DNA from: Petrosia ficiformis
Lineage: Eukaryota > Porifera > Demospongiae > Haplosclerida > Petrosiidae
Assembly: GCA_947044365.1 (NCBI GenBank)
Contig: OX345636.1
Coordinates: forward strand, 7,398,001 to 7,462,000
Reading direction: 5' to 3'
Length of the DNA: 64,000 nt
A program made the translations under genes and the position numbers. Below are positions 14,227-26,511 of the stretch, piece by piece. The notes under the pieces are model-generated. The model saw nothing but the letters and a program-made list of their open reading frames with translations, searched no databases and was not told the DNA's origin. The stretch's first letter is position 1. Each line of letters opens with the position of its first letter.

Positions 14227-14889
14227 TATGTAGCTGTATTTAAATTTTTTTTGGTTCTTGTGTGTGCATGTGGGCATGAATGGGTGTATGTGTGTTTGTA
14301 TATTTGTGTGTTTGTATATTTGTGTATTTGCAAAATGAAACTATCTATCCGACTTCAGATTATGTAAGGATCAAAAATAACAAGAAGTTTATTATATGAT
14401 GACATTTATTGATGTACATGTACACTGTACATTGTTTCTTAGTTAACATGTACATGTGTCATCCATACAGTAAATGTACATATATAGTCATAAATATTGT
14501 ATCCTTCAATCACTACATGTTCATGTACATGTACATGTAACTCTCTATCTCTCTCTATTTCTCTGCTATTCTTCCTTTCTCTCAGATTCTAATACTCACT
14601 CATGATTTAAAAGATAATTTAAGAAATACACGTACCTTAGAGAACCTCATAAAGTAAGTGTTTTACATAATTATACATGCAACTCATATACATGTGCATC
14701 AGTGTTCTGCCCAGGATATTTAGAATGGTGTAACTTGCATTTAGTGCTAGCTGTTTACACAGTATATATACTAGTGAATACTATTACAATAGTCCACATT
14801 GTATATGTGTATTTATCTGAGAGGTGGTTAATTCATGAGTGGTGGTTAATTCATATGAGTGGTGGTTAATTCATGCAGAATGGTAGGTA
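14227..14889. other. intergenic, simple-sequence rich
   Basis: TG-rich runs at about 14250-14335, CATG-rich runs at 14410-14540, and a short direct repeat of GTGGTTAATTCAT near 14823-14875. No gene seen. Confidence 0.6.
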
Positions 14890-15693
14890 CAGTGAAACCT
14901 CCCTTAACGGACACTCCTTGTAACGGACACCTCGTTTTGAACGGACGCAACCAATGCACGGAATGAACTGACGACTATTGTTGTACTTTACTAACCTCCT
15001 TGGAACGGACTCTCTATTTAACGGATAACGGACAACGCTCGATTCCCATCAATACAGTTAACACGTGAACAGTACTTCCATTTAACGGACGTAGGGCGTT
15101 GCCACTGACAACAGTACTTTCAAACGCTCGTCATAATACTTTCTTGTTACTAACGAAGAGTGATTTTGGTATCTATGGCTTTCTTAGAAGGTCTTCTGTA
15201 TAACTAAGTGAGTTAAAAGTCGTGGTTGCTTAAAATTCAGGCGTTATACAGACTAGACAAGAAGTGAGCGTTGCCCGTCGACTACTATACTTACAAACGT
15301 TCGCCTTTCTCTCTTCCTGCTGATAGCGAAGTATAAATTTTACATCAATGGGTTTGTTAAAGACTCTTCTTTCCACAAAATAAGTTAGAATGTTGAGTTA
15401 TAAAATATGAGAGTTATAGTGCTGAAAATTTCTTAATTAAATTCGGGTTAATAACGAAAACGCTTATTTCAATTATAGTTGGTAAAGAGTTAATATCTTC
15501 CTGGTGATGATGAAAAATAAATTTTACATCTGTGGATTTCTTAATACATCTTCTCTGAAACAATTCTGAGTCTTATAAAGTCTTAAGTTTGCGTTACCAG
15601 TGCCTGAACTAGAGAACCTCCTTGTAAAGGACACCTCTGTATAAAGGACAAAGTAAAAATCCCCAAACTGTCCGTTAAATGGAGGTTCCACTG
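14890..15693. mobile_element. short pogo/Tigger-like non-autonomous element
   Basis: The left end CAGTGAAACCTCCCTTAACG and the reverse complement of the right end CAGTGGAACCTCCATTTAAC form a TIR flanked by TA on both sides (14888-14889 and 15694-15695). The interior has no coding frame. It contains about three diverged internal repeats of roughly 180-190 bp, recognisable by a recurring TTTACATC...TTTCTTA...TCTTCT pattern. The ends are related to those of 11293-14226. Likely a MITE. Confidence 0.8.
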
Positions 15694-15719
15694 TATTCCT
15701 ATAACCAGTGGCGACTAAG

Positions 15720-15970
15720 TATAAACATTTATATACATGTACATGTATAATTATAATACTTGTATATGTATATAATACATGTATATAATACATGTACATG
15801 ATATTTGTATATGTATATAATATATGTACATAATACTTGTATGTGTATATAATACATGTATATACTTGTATATGTATATAATACATGTATATAATACTTG
15901 TATATGTATATGATACATGTATATATTAATACTTGTATATGTATATAATACATGTCCATGTACACATGTA
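15720..15970. repeat. TACATGTATATAATA-type microsatellite tract
   Basis: Dense imperfect repetition of TATATGTATATAATACATG-like words. The open frames here are low-complexity artefacts. Confidence 0.85.
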
Positions 15971-16630
15971 TATGATATTGTCTAGTAAATGGCCATTTTG
16001 TTGTCATTCTTCAGCAATTTTGTTCAACTTTATTTTTACCGATAAAAGTCACAACTTGCTGGTTAAATATTGTTTTTTGTACATGTTTTTGCTTGACACT
16101 TTCAAAAACTATTTCGAGCATTGCTTTCTGTACCAAATATATGTATATTTATTTATTTATTTATGTACATACTGTATGTATTTACATCTTCTAGATGTTA
16201 GAAATAGTTGACCTCTGTGTATGTTGTATTGAGACAGGAGAGAGCAAACATGATGCATTAGAAAGGAAGGAGGTATTTTGTACATGTATGTGTGTATGAT
16301 AGTCAAATTTTAATTAATAAATGACCACACCCATATGTGATAGACTATTTATACATAATTTGTTAAGCTTCTCTTAAAATTTAATTGATGGTTATTATGT
16401 ATAGTTATTAATAAAATGTAACACTGTGGTAGTACACATTATAATAATTAGACTAAGTAAAGGAACTGAAACAACTATAACCTCATTATTTAGTAACATG
16501 ATGACAATATTAACTACACATTTAGATTGTAAGTACATATACAAAATATATGTATTCTCAACTTAGTAGGTGTGGCAATTAAGATTAAATTACATGTACA
16601 TGTACATCAGTGTTCAAACTTTGAAATAAC
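15971..16630. other. intergenic, no gene seen
   Basis: AT-rich sequence with a few CATGTACATGT words. The open frame at 15933-16211 is low complexity on its left and has no recognisable domain. Confidence 0.5.
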
Positions 16631-16639
16631 AATAACAAT

Positions 16640-16728
16640 CAGCCACAATGGCTTACAATCAACCACCATAACTTAGGAAATAAGCAGCCACAATGGCCTA
16701 GAAAATAAGCAGCCACAATAGCTTAAAA
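16640..16728. repeat. three-copy repeat of about 30 bp (CAGCCACAATGGC...)
   Basis: CAGCCACAATGGCTTA-like words recur three times, separated by AATAAG-type sequence, directly upstream of the first copy of the dispersed repeat. Confidence 0.7.
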
Positions 16729-17050
16729 AATAAAGTAAAAAGGGAGCACTGAAGACCCAATCTTGAGAACCGGGAATGGTGGGTTAGCAATCTTTGACGG
16801 CTAGCCAACTCTCCCCACTCATCCGATGTACATCAGTCTTTTCCCTATAAAAAGTCTAAGTGTGCATAAAACCACACCCCTAATTAATTACATAACCACA
16901 CTCTTCATCACACCCTACTGATTCCGTATATTACATATCCTCATTTAAGTGTAATAATATCTCCTTATCTAACAAGTCCTAGTCTAACACATTTTAACTG
17001 TTTAGCTCTATAATTAAACTGAGCTTCTTAAAATATATATATTTGAGTAG
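16729..17050. repeat. dispersed repeat, copy 1
   Basis: Starts with TAAAGTAAAAAGGGAGCACT, and is repeated about 492 bp downstream with high identity across about 200 bp. The 3' part (about 16950-17012) is present in copy 2 in the opposite orientation. No tRNA-like or coding content recognised. Confidence 0.9.
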
Positions 17051-17220
17051 AGTGTTTAATAACTAACTCCTTTCAGCTCTATAGCTCTCATTTTAGCTTA
17101 CAATGGTGGAAAGAAGAGTTTTTCAGAAATCCATAGATGTAAACTTTGTAATCGGCAGGAAGACATTTAACATATGGATGACATATGGAAGACATATATA
17201 CAATGTATGTCACATATAAA

Positions 17221-17545
17221 AATAAAGTAAAAAGGGAGCACTGAAGACCCAATCTTGAGAACCGGGAATGGTGGGTTAGCAATCTTTGACGGCTAGCCAA
17301 CTCTCCCCGCTCATCCAGTGTTTTCCCTATAAAAGTCTAAGTGTGCATAAAACCACACCCCTAATTAATTACATAACCACACTCTTCATCACACCCTACT
17401 GATTCCGTACATTACATTGCCTCATTTATGTGTAATAATAGAGCTAAACAGGTTAAAATGTGTTAGACTTGGACTTGTTACATAAGGAGATATTATTACA
17501 CTAGGCTTCTTAAAAATGTATTTTGGTTAAAGCGTTTAATAATTA
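17221..17545. repeat. dispersed repeat, copy 2 with internal inversion
   Basis: Same sequence as 16729-17050, except that the segment at about 17438-17500 is the reverse complement of its counterpart. The flipped block is bounded by GTGTAATAAT on its left and ATTATTACAC on its right, while outer flanks (GCTTCTTAAAA and GTTTAATAA) stay collinear. Confidence 0.85.
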
Positions 17546-17755
17546 CATTTAGATATATTGACCCTAAATCCCACAATACAAGTAAGGGGTGTAGTTAATA
17601 ATTGAGTCAATGATGTAATATTTGTATTATTTCGCATTTCTATACACATTACATTTCAGTATAACTGACATGACTTTGTGCTATGTGACACCATTAACTT
17701 GAGAGAAGATGAAGATGATAAGGAACTTGTACATGTAGGTTACTTCAAAATAGCC

Positions 17756-18032
17756 ATCAGACTCTGTGTTAATAATACATGTATATACATGTACAGTATT
17801 TGTATTAGCTAAATACATGTATGTGTACATGTAGGTTAATTAGTTGTATACTATCAGACTCTGTGTTAATAATACATGTATATACATGTACAGTATTTGT
17901 ATTAGCTGAATACATGTATGTGTACATGTAGGTTAATTAGTTGTATACTATCAGACTCTGTGTTAATAATACATGTATATACATGTACAGTATTTGTTTT
18001 AGCTAAATACATGTATGTGTACATGTAGAGGT
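17756..18032. repeat. 97-bp tandem repeat, three copies
   Basis: The word ACTCTGTGTTAATAATACAT recurs at 17761, 17858 and 17955, a period of 97 bp, with near-identical intervening sequence. Confidence 0.92.
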
Positions 18033-18985
18033 ATGTGAGATTGACAATTTGATATCGTTATGATATTTTATTATATGATCACCATAATAACTAAATATTC
18101 ACCAGCCATGTGTTCCACACCCACAAACATCTTGTAGGTATCAAACAGTACCTGAAACACTATAAACAACTCGTTCAGACTACTACAATACTAGATCTAT
18201 CTAAAAACCTGCTTTTTATAGCGTACTGTAAAACAACAGAAATACTCATCAGCACATAAATGGAGTACCTTCTGTTGACATTTACCTCTCTTTACTAACT
18301 CAGTTGCTACCTACAAAAGCCTACCAAACACTGCTAAATACTATTTCAGCCATGTATTGGCATGAATATTATTTAATTAACTCAATATTTCAGTATGCAA
18401 ACAGAAATGATTTATCGTATCATTTTACTGTATTGATATCTAAATACTGATATATCACTGATCCTTAGGTAGTACTCTCATATGTAGTTGGTCTGCACTC
18501 ATCTAATAAATTGATTGTATACAAATATATTTAGCAGTTGTGAATCATTATTATATTTCCATCTGGTTCTATTCATGATATATGTATATTCATGATTTTG
18601 TAGATGGTGCATTTGTTAACATAGCGTACATTAATCTCCTGTGTACCCAGATATTTTGATGAGGTTATTACATTATTGATAATACCTATATCTCTCCAGA
18701 TCACCTGTTGAGGTAAGTAATGGAAATCTAAATAGTATTCTACATTACTTGTACAAATATATTATTACAAACATGGGCTTTAGTGATAATATCTGGTATT
18801 CCTACAGGTATATAACATCTCCTGTAGTTTCATGAAATCAGGAAAAGATAAATAATATATATGATGAACTCTTGGACTGTAGTAGTTACATACATGTAAC
18901 TTCAATACCACTAAGGTACCTAATTGTGTTGCAATGGGCTCTTCTTTTAAAATATAAACATCAATGCGGTGGCCCTGAAGGTCGT
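18033..18985. other. intergenic, no gene seen
   Basis: AT-rich sequence without a convincing coding frame or repeat. Confidence 0.5.
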
Positions 18986-19145
18986 GATAGTCCCAACGTT
19001 CTACGCGACCATCCCAACGTTCTACGTGACAATCCCGACGTTCTATGCCACAATGCGACAAATAAAATTAAAAACGATAAAAGACTCCACCCATTTGCAT
19101 ACTGATGACATCGACTAGTCGACGCACCACGCACGTGTGGATTCA

Positions 19146-19301
19146 TGGATCAGCAAAAGTTCGCAGATATTCTTCGTCGAATTTCGAGGAAAAGGAAGGG
19201 GAGACTTGCTGGTGTTATTTCTGTGCTTGAAGAAGCAGCTGACATGGTGGATGCTAGCGCTAGTGACGATGATCCTGATGCAGAATGTAGCTGTAAGTAA
19301 G
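19146..19301 (+). CDS. short basic/acidic ORF inside TIR element, unknown
   Basis: A 51-codon frame starting MDQQKFADILRRISRKRK, with a basic stretch followed by an acidic tail (SDDDPDAECS). The end reads TGTAAGTAA, so GTAAGT could be a splice donor and the frame a first exon. I recognise no family. Confidence 0.3.
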
Positions 19302-19420
19302 CTGTAACATCCAGGAAGTGAAGATGTTGGTTTCAAATATACTTAAAAGTGCCCATTATCTATAGCCTATTATTATTGACATGTTTAGTAATAAATATTG
19401 TTACCATCACATATTATACA

Positions 19421-19630
19421 TCAAGTCATTATTGTTATCAAGTGGTTATAAATGTTATCACATGTGTCATAAGTGATATGTTGACGCGTAATTTGAAAAT
19501 TTTGCCATAAAACAGCATCAGCAGCAGCTTTGAACTCAGGTGGATAAAATGGCTGAGGCTTTTTGGCACAGTTGAGATAGAAATAGGACCATACTTCAAA
19601 ATTAATAGGATGACTGAACCTCTGAGTCAC
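19421..19630 (-). CDS. short ORF inside TIR element, unknown
   Basis: A 69-codon minus-strand frame beginning MTQRFSHPINFEVWSYFYLN and including KKPQPFYPPEFKAAADAVLW. The middle has a protein-like, non-repetitive composition; the family is not recognised. It may be one exon of the element's former protein. Confidence 0.25.
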   Translation of the reverse strand: MTQRFSHPINFEVWSYFYLNCAKKPQPFYPPEFKAAADAVLWQNFQITRQHITYDTCDNIYNHLITIMT

Positions 19631-19797
19631 TGCAATAAAGGAAAGGGGAGATTGTCACGTAGAACGTTGGATACCTTGGCATTGTCGCATTGTCGCATAG
19701 AACGTCGGGATTGTCACGTCGAACGTTGGGATTGTCGAACGTTGGGATTGTCGCGTAGAACGTCGGGATTGTCACATAGAACGTTGGGACTATCGCT

Positions 19798-22080
19798 ATA
19801 GTCATTATAACTTAATTATTAGGTACTTACCTCATGAGTACAATAGTCATTATAACTATTAATTATTAGGTACTTACCTCATGAGTACAATAGTCATTAT
19901 AACTATTAATTATTAGGTACTTACCTCATGAGTACAATAGTTATTATAACTATTAATTATTAGGTACTTACCTCATGAGTACAATTGTCATTATAACTAT
20001 TAATTATTAGGTACTTACCTCATGAGTACAATAGTCATTAAAACTATTAGGTACTTACCTCATGAGTACAATAGTCATTAGAACTATTAGGTACTTACCT
20101 CATGAGTATAATAGTCATTAGAACTATTAATTATTAGGTACTTACCTCATGAGTACAATAGTCATTTTAACTTAATTATTAGGTACTTACCTCATGAGTA
20201 CAATAGTCATTATAACTATTAATTATTAGGTACTTACCTCATGAGTATAATAGTCATTGTAACTATTAATTATTAGGTACTTACCTCATGAGTACAATTG
20301 TCATTATAACTATTAATTATTAGGTACTTACCTCATGAGTATAATAGTCATTATAACTATTAATTATTAGGTACTTACCTCATGAGTACAATAGTCATTG
20401 AAACTATTAGGTACTTACCTCATGAGTACAATAGTCATTAAAACTATTAGGTACTTACCTCATGAGTACAATAGTCATTAAAACTATTAGGTACTTACCT
20501 CATGAGTACAATAGTCATTATAACTATTAATTATTAGGTACTTACCTCATGAGTACAATAGTCATTATAACTATTAGGTACTTACCTCATGAGTACAATA
20601 GTCATTAAAACTATTAGGTACTTACCTCATGAGTACAATAGTCATTAAAACTATTAGGTACTTACCTCATGAGTACAATAGTCATTATAACTATTAATTA
20701 TTAGGTACTTACCTCATGAGTACAATAGTCATTATAACTATTAGGTACTTACCTCATGAGTACAATAGTCATTAAAACTATTAGGTACTTACCTCATGAG
20801 TACAATAGTCATTATAACTATTAATTATTAGGTACTTACCTCATGAGTACAATAGTCATTAAAACTATTAGGTACTTACCTCATGAGTACAATAGTCATT
20901 ATAACTATTAATTATTAGGTACTTACCTCATGAGTACAATAGTCATTATAACTATTAATTATTAGGTACTTACCTCATGAGTACAATAGTCATTATAACT
21001 ATTAGGTACTTACCTCATGAGTACAATAGTCATTAAAACTATTAGGTACTTACCTCATGAGTACAATAGTCATTATAACTATTAATTATTAGGTACTTAC
21101 CTCATGAGTACAATAGTCATTAAAACTATTAGGTACTTACCTCATGAGTACAATAGTCATTATAACTATTAATTATTAGGTACTTAACTCATGAGTACAA
21201 TAGTCATTATAACTATTAGGTACTTACCTCATGAGTACAATAGTCATTAAAACTATTAGGTACTTACCTCATGAGCACAATAGTCATTATAACTATTAAT
21301 TATTAGGTACTTACCTCATGAGTACAATAGTCATTAAAACTATTAGGTACTTACCTCATGAGTACAATAGTCATTAAAACTATTAGGTACTTACCTCATG
21401 AGTACAATAGTCATTATAACTATTAATTATTAGGTACTTACCTCATGAGTACAATAGTCATTATAACTATTAGGTACTTACCTCATGAGTACAATAGTCA
21501 TTAAAACTATTAGGTACTGACCTCATGAGTACAATAGTCATTATAACTATTAATTATTAGGTACTTACCTCATGAGTACAATAGTCAATAAAACTATTAG
21601 GTACTTACCTCATGAGCACAATAGTCATTATAACTATTAATTATTAGGTACTTACCTCATGAGTACAATAGTCATTAAAACTATTAGGTACTTACCTCAT
21701 GAGCACAATAGTCATTATAACTATTAATTATTAGGTACTTACCTCATGAGTACAATAGTCATTAAAACTATTAGGTACTTACCTCATGAGTACAATAGTC
21801 ATTATAACTATTAATTATTAGGTACTTACCTCATGAGTACAATAGTCATTAAAACTATTAGGTACTTACCTCATGAGTACAATAGTCATTAGAACTATTA
21901 GGTACTTACAATGTACCTCATGAGTATAATAATCATTAGAACTATTAATTATTAGGTACTTACCTCATGAGTACAATAGTCATTATAACTTAATTATTAG
22001 GTACTTACCTCATGAGTACAATAGTCATTATAACTATTAATTATATTAGGTACTTACCTCATGAGTATAATAGTCATTAA
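19798..22080. repeat. 40/47-bp minisatellite array
   Basis: Units all contain GGTACTTACCTCATGAGTAC. Long units are 47 bp (with TTAATTATTA) and short units 40 bp (lacking TTAATTA), interspersed irregularly with local higher-order groups, especially at 20400-21900. Single-base variants recur (GAGTATAAT, GAGCACAAT). The array abuts the right end of the preceding TIR element. Confidence 0.96.
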
Positions 22081-22254
22081 AATTCCCAAGATTTCAGATT
22101 ACATTGTATATACAATAATAATTATGTCATCTTCTGAGTGTAGTGAATGTGCTATCCCAGGGAAAACATCCCCTCTCCTTTGTATGTAATATGAAACACT
22201 ACACATTACACAACTTCACACATACCTAACACACACTTATATACCTACCACAAT

Positions 22255-22336
22255 TATACTCTCTCCCTCTCTTTTTCTCTCTCTCTCTCACTCTCACTCT
22301 CCCTCTCTTTTTTCTCTCTCTCTCTATTTCAGGTTG
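22255..22336. repeat. CT-rich polypyrimidine tract
   Basis: A run of CTCTC and CTTTTT ending TCTCTATTTCAGGTTG. It looks like an exaggerated 3' splice-site tract, but I see no exon after it. Confidence 0.8.
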
Positions 22337-23922
22337 AAGCAGTCGCAAAGAACTGAGAACGTTAACACCAGTAATAAAAATTGATGTTTATTTTTTTCAT
22401 AATAGTTTTTATTATTAATTTTATAAATTATAAATTATGAAGCCAGAATGACATTCAACTGTCAAGACCAGTTTCCAGCCCCACCATGTTTGTATACATG
22501 GAGCTATCCAATCAAGAGCTATATGTATGCAGTAATTATTACTTAAGAAGATCACCTATAGTTGAATAATCCATGTATAACGTTTTGTGTGTGTATGTAG
22601 TACATGCTTCATTAACATGCAAGTGCATTTGAAAGACAATAAGCAGAAACTTGAGAAGCACTTTGATGATACTATAATTATATATAAATTATATACACTA
22701 TATAGGCTGTGGCTATTATATATATATTATACTGGCCAATAATTATTAGTAAAAATCCAATACACATGGATGAACATACAGCTCTGAACTTAGAACACCC
22801 AATCACATCAAAATGTTAAACTTATAGTCCTGCTCTATGGACCAAAGTGGAAACTCCCAATCCTATATTGAAATGTTGTGTTTACACACATACACAAAAA
22901 AGCAAACTTGATGCACAAAAAAACAACATTCAATCCCAGTCCAAGATCAAAAATACAACCTTACACTTATGTAGGATCAAATTATAGCACCCATATGTGG
23001 TTCACACCACAAGATTGTGACATAGCTGTCATACCATAAGTTGATCCAAGTTATGGTACAATGAAATCCTGCTTGCAACACCATGCAATTGTATTCAAAA
23101 TGAGTGTGCATGTAAATTAAATTTAAAACACATTCATACGTCAATTGCAGTTTGCAAACACTCTTCTACAAGTAATGTTATACACTGAAATTAAAGACCT
23201 ATAACATGTTGCAAGATTTAAACAAGTGTAGTTATAAAGACAGTATAATCATGCAATTTATATTTCAGATGAAGAAGGCCTCTAAGTACATAAGATCCGC
23301 AATACCTGGAATTTGGACATTTACTATCATTATTTAATGCATGCCCAAGTGTATAATTACATACATTACCAAACTGTCATTGTGGAGAATTGTATTATCA
23401 TGAAGATACTTCAATGAATCTTTAGTAGCAAATTAGATTCAAGACCTTGAGGATCATTGTACATGTGTTGTGATTTTTAAAAGGAATATGACATCCCATA
23501 TAGTAGATACACTAATTTGTGAGTTTCATGATCTGTAAATCCATCCATTATAGGCAGGGAAGATTCAAGTAAAATAGTTTAGATGACAATACATCATCTG
23601 AAGGAAACACTGCAGTCAGTTCCTTATCATAGGGAAACACTTTATACATACATCTAAATGTGATGGCATATAACCACTACTTACAACACTTTGCAGAAAC
23701 AATTTAAATCATCTTAAAATGTTACTATTATATATACCTAATCCTTCTAAGAGTTTTTTAGTGTGGGGATTGTGTTATCCCTACAGATTTCAGTGTGTGG
23801 GTGCTGTTAATCATCCATCTGGGAATCCACTCACGAAATTTCAAAGACTATGACCCATCCATTGTCATCATCATGCAGATTTCTAGCCTGTTACTATGTT
23901 GTTGCTATGTGTTATATTTCAA
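22337..23922. other. intergenic, no gene seen
   Basis: About 1.6 kb of AT-rich sequence. The phrase GTTTCCAGCCCCACCA at about 22470 recurs near 27397, a possible short shared repeat. No coding frame of note. Confidence 0.5.
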
Positions 23923-23929
23923 CTATAAG

Positions 23930-25683
23930 CATAGATAATAGAGTAAAGGGATTGGAAACTGCGTTCGCGGACAAAAATGCGAGTTGTGTTACTATGTTGC
24001 ACCGTAATATATAAAATATAACGTATGTATATACCGTAAACGAATAAATAGCAAAGTAATAATAAAATTATCACGTTGTTCAGTCAAGAGATGTCTGTAG
24101 TTTTGTTCTTAGTCCCTTTGTCTTGTCTATAACTTTTTTGTTTTCTGTTTTGTACATCTCCATCCACCTAGCAGCAAACGCAAAACCTCGGAGATTAATG
24201 TAATCAGTCAACAGTGAATTTAGGAGATCGGCCGAGATTTTGTCGTCATTGATGTCACCCTGTGTACGAAGTGTTGACCACCAATTACTGACTGCGTGGT
24301 CTTGTAAGAGTGTTTGTTTTAACAATGCTATGTTGAACAATTTCTCGTTACCTCTCTTCATAGTTGATTTTGTAACTGTCTCTACTGATGTCAAAAAGTG
24401 TGTGAATTCATTTGTGCAGTGGAATAAGCCTCCACGGTCAACTATCCTGCACCACTCCTGGATAGTCTGAGGCAGCTCTTGCTGGTCTTGGGTTTCCTCT
24501 GGATCCTCGAGAAAACAGTAAAGGGAGTATACTATTGTTTCCTTGTTTCGTTGGTTTTGTTTCATAACCTTTTAAACTGAATTTCTGATGAAATATCCTG
24601 CCACATATTTCAAGGCGCCTTGTTCATCTGGAGTAAGATAAGTGAAATCGCTAGTGCATGTATCTGAAGTGTGGTTAACGGGTTTGTGCGTAAATAAAAG
24701 TGTTTTACAGAGAGTAGTGGTTACATAATAGTAGATGGTGTGGTTGAAGCAGCTGCTGTAATGGTGGTCCATAAATGAATGTATTCATCTGATTGTATGT
24801 ATTCGAATAGATTAATAAACATTCTTTCATTCGTTGATTTGTTGCCTGATGTTTTCTCGACTATTTTCAATAACTTCTCACTTAACTGAACAGCTGCATA
24901 TGTGAATTCACTGGTATTCACTGTTTGACATGACCAATCCAGAATTTTGGATGCAGTGTGAAGTGCTTGACGAGAAATAAAATAATAAATTTATAATGTA
25001 CGAATATATAAGGATGGTTCAGTCTTAGTAACACAGTATACTGTTACAGTCAAACATCTTATTATATTATATACTCTGCAGGTATATAGTAAATGATTCA
25101 GAATGCATTCTTATATTTCCAAGCTGTGAAACTCAATGCAAATAAATAAATGTAATAGATTTTATTTATACCATTTGTATATTTACCAATTGGATTTGTT
25201 AGTTTTTGTAGAGGGACTAATACAGTTAAATCTTGTGAACTTTTCTTTTTATAGTGATATCTGTTATGACTAAGACGAGACTTTCGACCCATGATACCTG
25301 TAGAGGCTGTGTTTACAATATTATAAAATTATGTTGTACAGATCATCTGTGCGGAATCCCTCTGACTTGTGATCATTTGTTCTTTTGTTCTTGTAACATT
25401 ACTTCCACAAAGATATTTATAGCACTGTTTTATGTATCTTTAAATGATATTTTATCATGACATGTTTCTGTTCAAGTTTATGTATTGTTAGACTGTTAAA
25501 GGTACAAAACCTTTTCACAGAAAGGAGGGTATAATTACTTCTGGGTAGGCAGTGTTAGTGCAAATGTGTAACCATTATATGAAGTTGGCAAATAACATTG
25601 TTTTTATATTGTATTGATAGCATAGTAAATTTTTGTATTCTAGTAAAAGGTACAAAACTATTTCAATTACTCTATTATCTATG
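23930..25683. mobile_element. TIR element with 7-bp target duplication, P-like candidate
   Basis: The left end CATAGATAATAGAGTAA matches the reverse complement of the right end exactly over 17 bases. The 7-mer CTATAAG flanks both ends (23923-23929 and 25684-25690). A short element at 61043-61772 has nearly the same TIR and also a 7-bp duplication (ATGTATG). The length of the duplication and the CA start are compatible with the P superfamily (inference). The minus-strand protein gene within is decayed. Confidence 0.8.
24080..25292 (-). pseudogene. transposon-encoded protein, three-part gene with premature stop
   Basis: Minus strand. Exon 1 (25292-25187) starts MGRKSRLSHNRYHYKKK. Exon 2 (24965-24725) joins in phase 1 and includes NTSEFTYAAVQLSEKLLKIV. 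Exon 3 starts at 24650 in matching phase 2 after a 74-bp intron, and reads LTPDEQGALKYVAGYFIRN. An in-frame TAA at 24574-24572 interrupts it, then the same frame continues to 24080 with IVDRGGLFHCTNEF and a lysine-rich end containing KGLRTKL. The YVAGY motif and a K-rich C-terminus occur in transposon-derived proteins (recognised, not searched). No catalytic triad could be assigned. Probably the former transposase of the surrounding TIR element. Confidence 0.55.
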
Positions 25684-25690
25684 CTATAAG

Positions 25691-26014
25691 GAAGTTATAG
25701 ACCGGTTTATAACTTCCCAGTTTCGCAGACGCTGTAACCAAGGTAATAGTATAGCGCATGCGTAAATTAGAAAATTCTGTGGGCGGGGTGTTGCAGAAAC
25801 AACTGTTTTTAGCTCGATAACTCTTGCATTTTATAAGATTCAAGATTGTAATTTCTTTTACTGGTGAGTTGAAGTGTTAAGAAAGCTACAGATGCGAAAT
25901 TCATGCTTCATTAGTTGCAGAAGAACAGCAAGGCGAGTGTATGAAACGTCCCGGGCTACGCCCACACTCTGGCTAAGTTTCATAACTTCCATATTTTTAA
26001 AACAGTACAGACTT
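25691..26014. other. intergenic, no gene seen
   Basis: Mixed sequence including a GCGCATGCG word at 25754; no gene or repeat recognised. Confidence 0.45.
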
Positions 26015-26317
26015 TCAACTTGTTTGAATGTATAGAAGAACTTCTAAGAACGCCATACATATATATGATACAGTTTTGTATGCTCTATATAGGTCTAGAG
26101 TAGGAAGACCTCGTGTTGAGTTAAATGTAGAAGACATAGAATTTCTTTGAAGCTTAAAATTCAATTGGGTCTGAATTGCTAGTATCCTTGGGATAAGTCG
26201 TGCCACTTTATATCGTAGGTTAGATGAATTTGGTATTTCAAGAATTACATCATACTCAAACATCTTGCAACGTTTCAGCTTATTTGTAGCCAATGACCCA
26301 GACTGAATGGCCCTCAC
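26015..26317 (-). pseudogene. possible fragment of an integrase-type transposon ORF
   Basis: A 100-codon minus-strand frame. A segment reading RGLPTLDLYRAYKT is reminiscent of the GRPTLDL-type lead into the helix-turn-helix of invertebrate integrase-core transposons. The following helix residues do not match well. Low confidence; it may be unrelated. Confidence 0.2.
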
Positions 26318-26511
26318 TCTTTTCCCAAATGAAGATGGTAGAATGATTAACCAGTAAATGGATTGTATATCGCATTATTATATTATTATTACTATTATTT
26401 TAATTCTATAATAATTATAATATACATATAATTATATAGAAAATAAATATAATAATTATGAAACAATTATATTTAATAATTATTATACATTATTAATAAA
26501 TCATGTTACTA

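Larger units (their letters stand above)
18986..19794. mobile_element. TIR element with 21-bp-motif terminal repeats
   Basis: The left end (18986-19057) is built of tandem CCCAACGTTCTACG-type motifs, and the right end (19650-19794) holds the same motifs in reverse complement, more copies on the right. Both ends share GATAGTCCCAACGTTCT as the outermost common word. No clear target duplication was found. Two short unassigned ORFs lie between (19146-19301 plus, 19421-19630 minus). Subterminal repeat clusters of this kind are typical of transposase-binding sites (inference). Confidence 0.6.

Noticed and set aside
15524..16007. Minus-strand frames rich in Tyr, Ile and His
   Set aside because: Low-complexity translation of a TATATGTATATAATACATG tract.
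19798..22080. CRISPR-like array
   Set aside because: Units are uniformly repeated without unique spacers; eukaryotic minisatellite context.
22255..22336. Strong 3' splice site
   Set aside because: The polypyrimidine tract and CAG look good but no coding exon follows.
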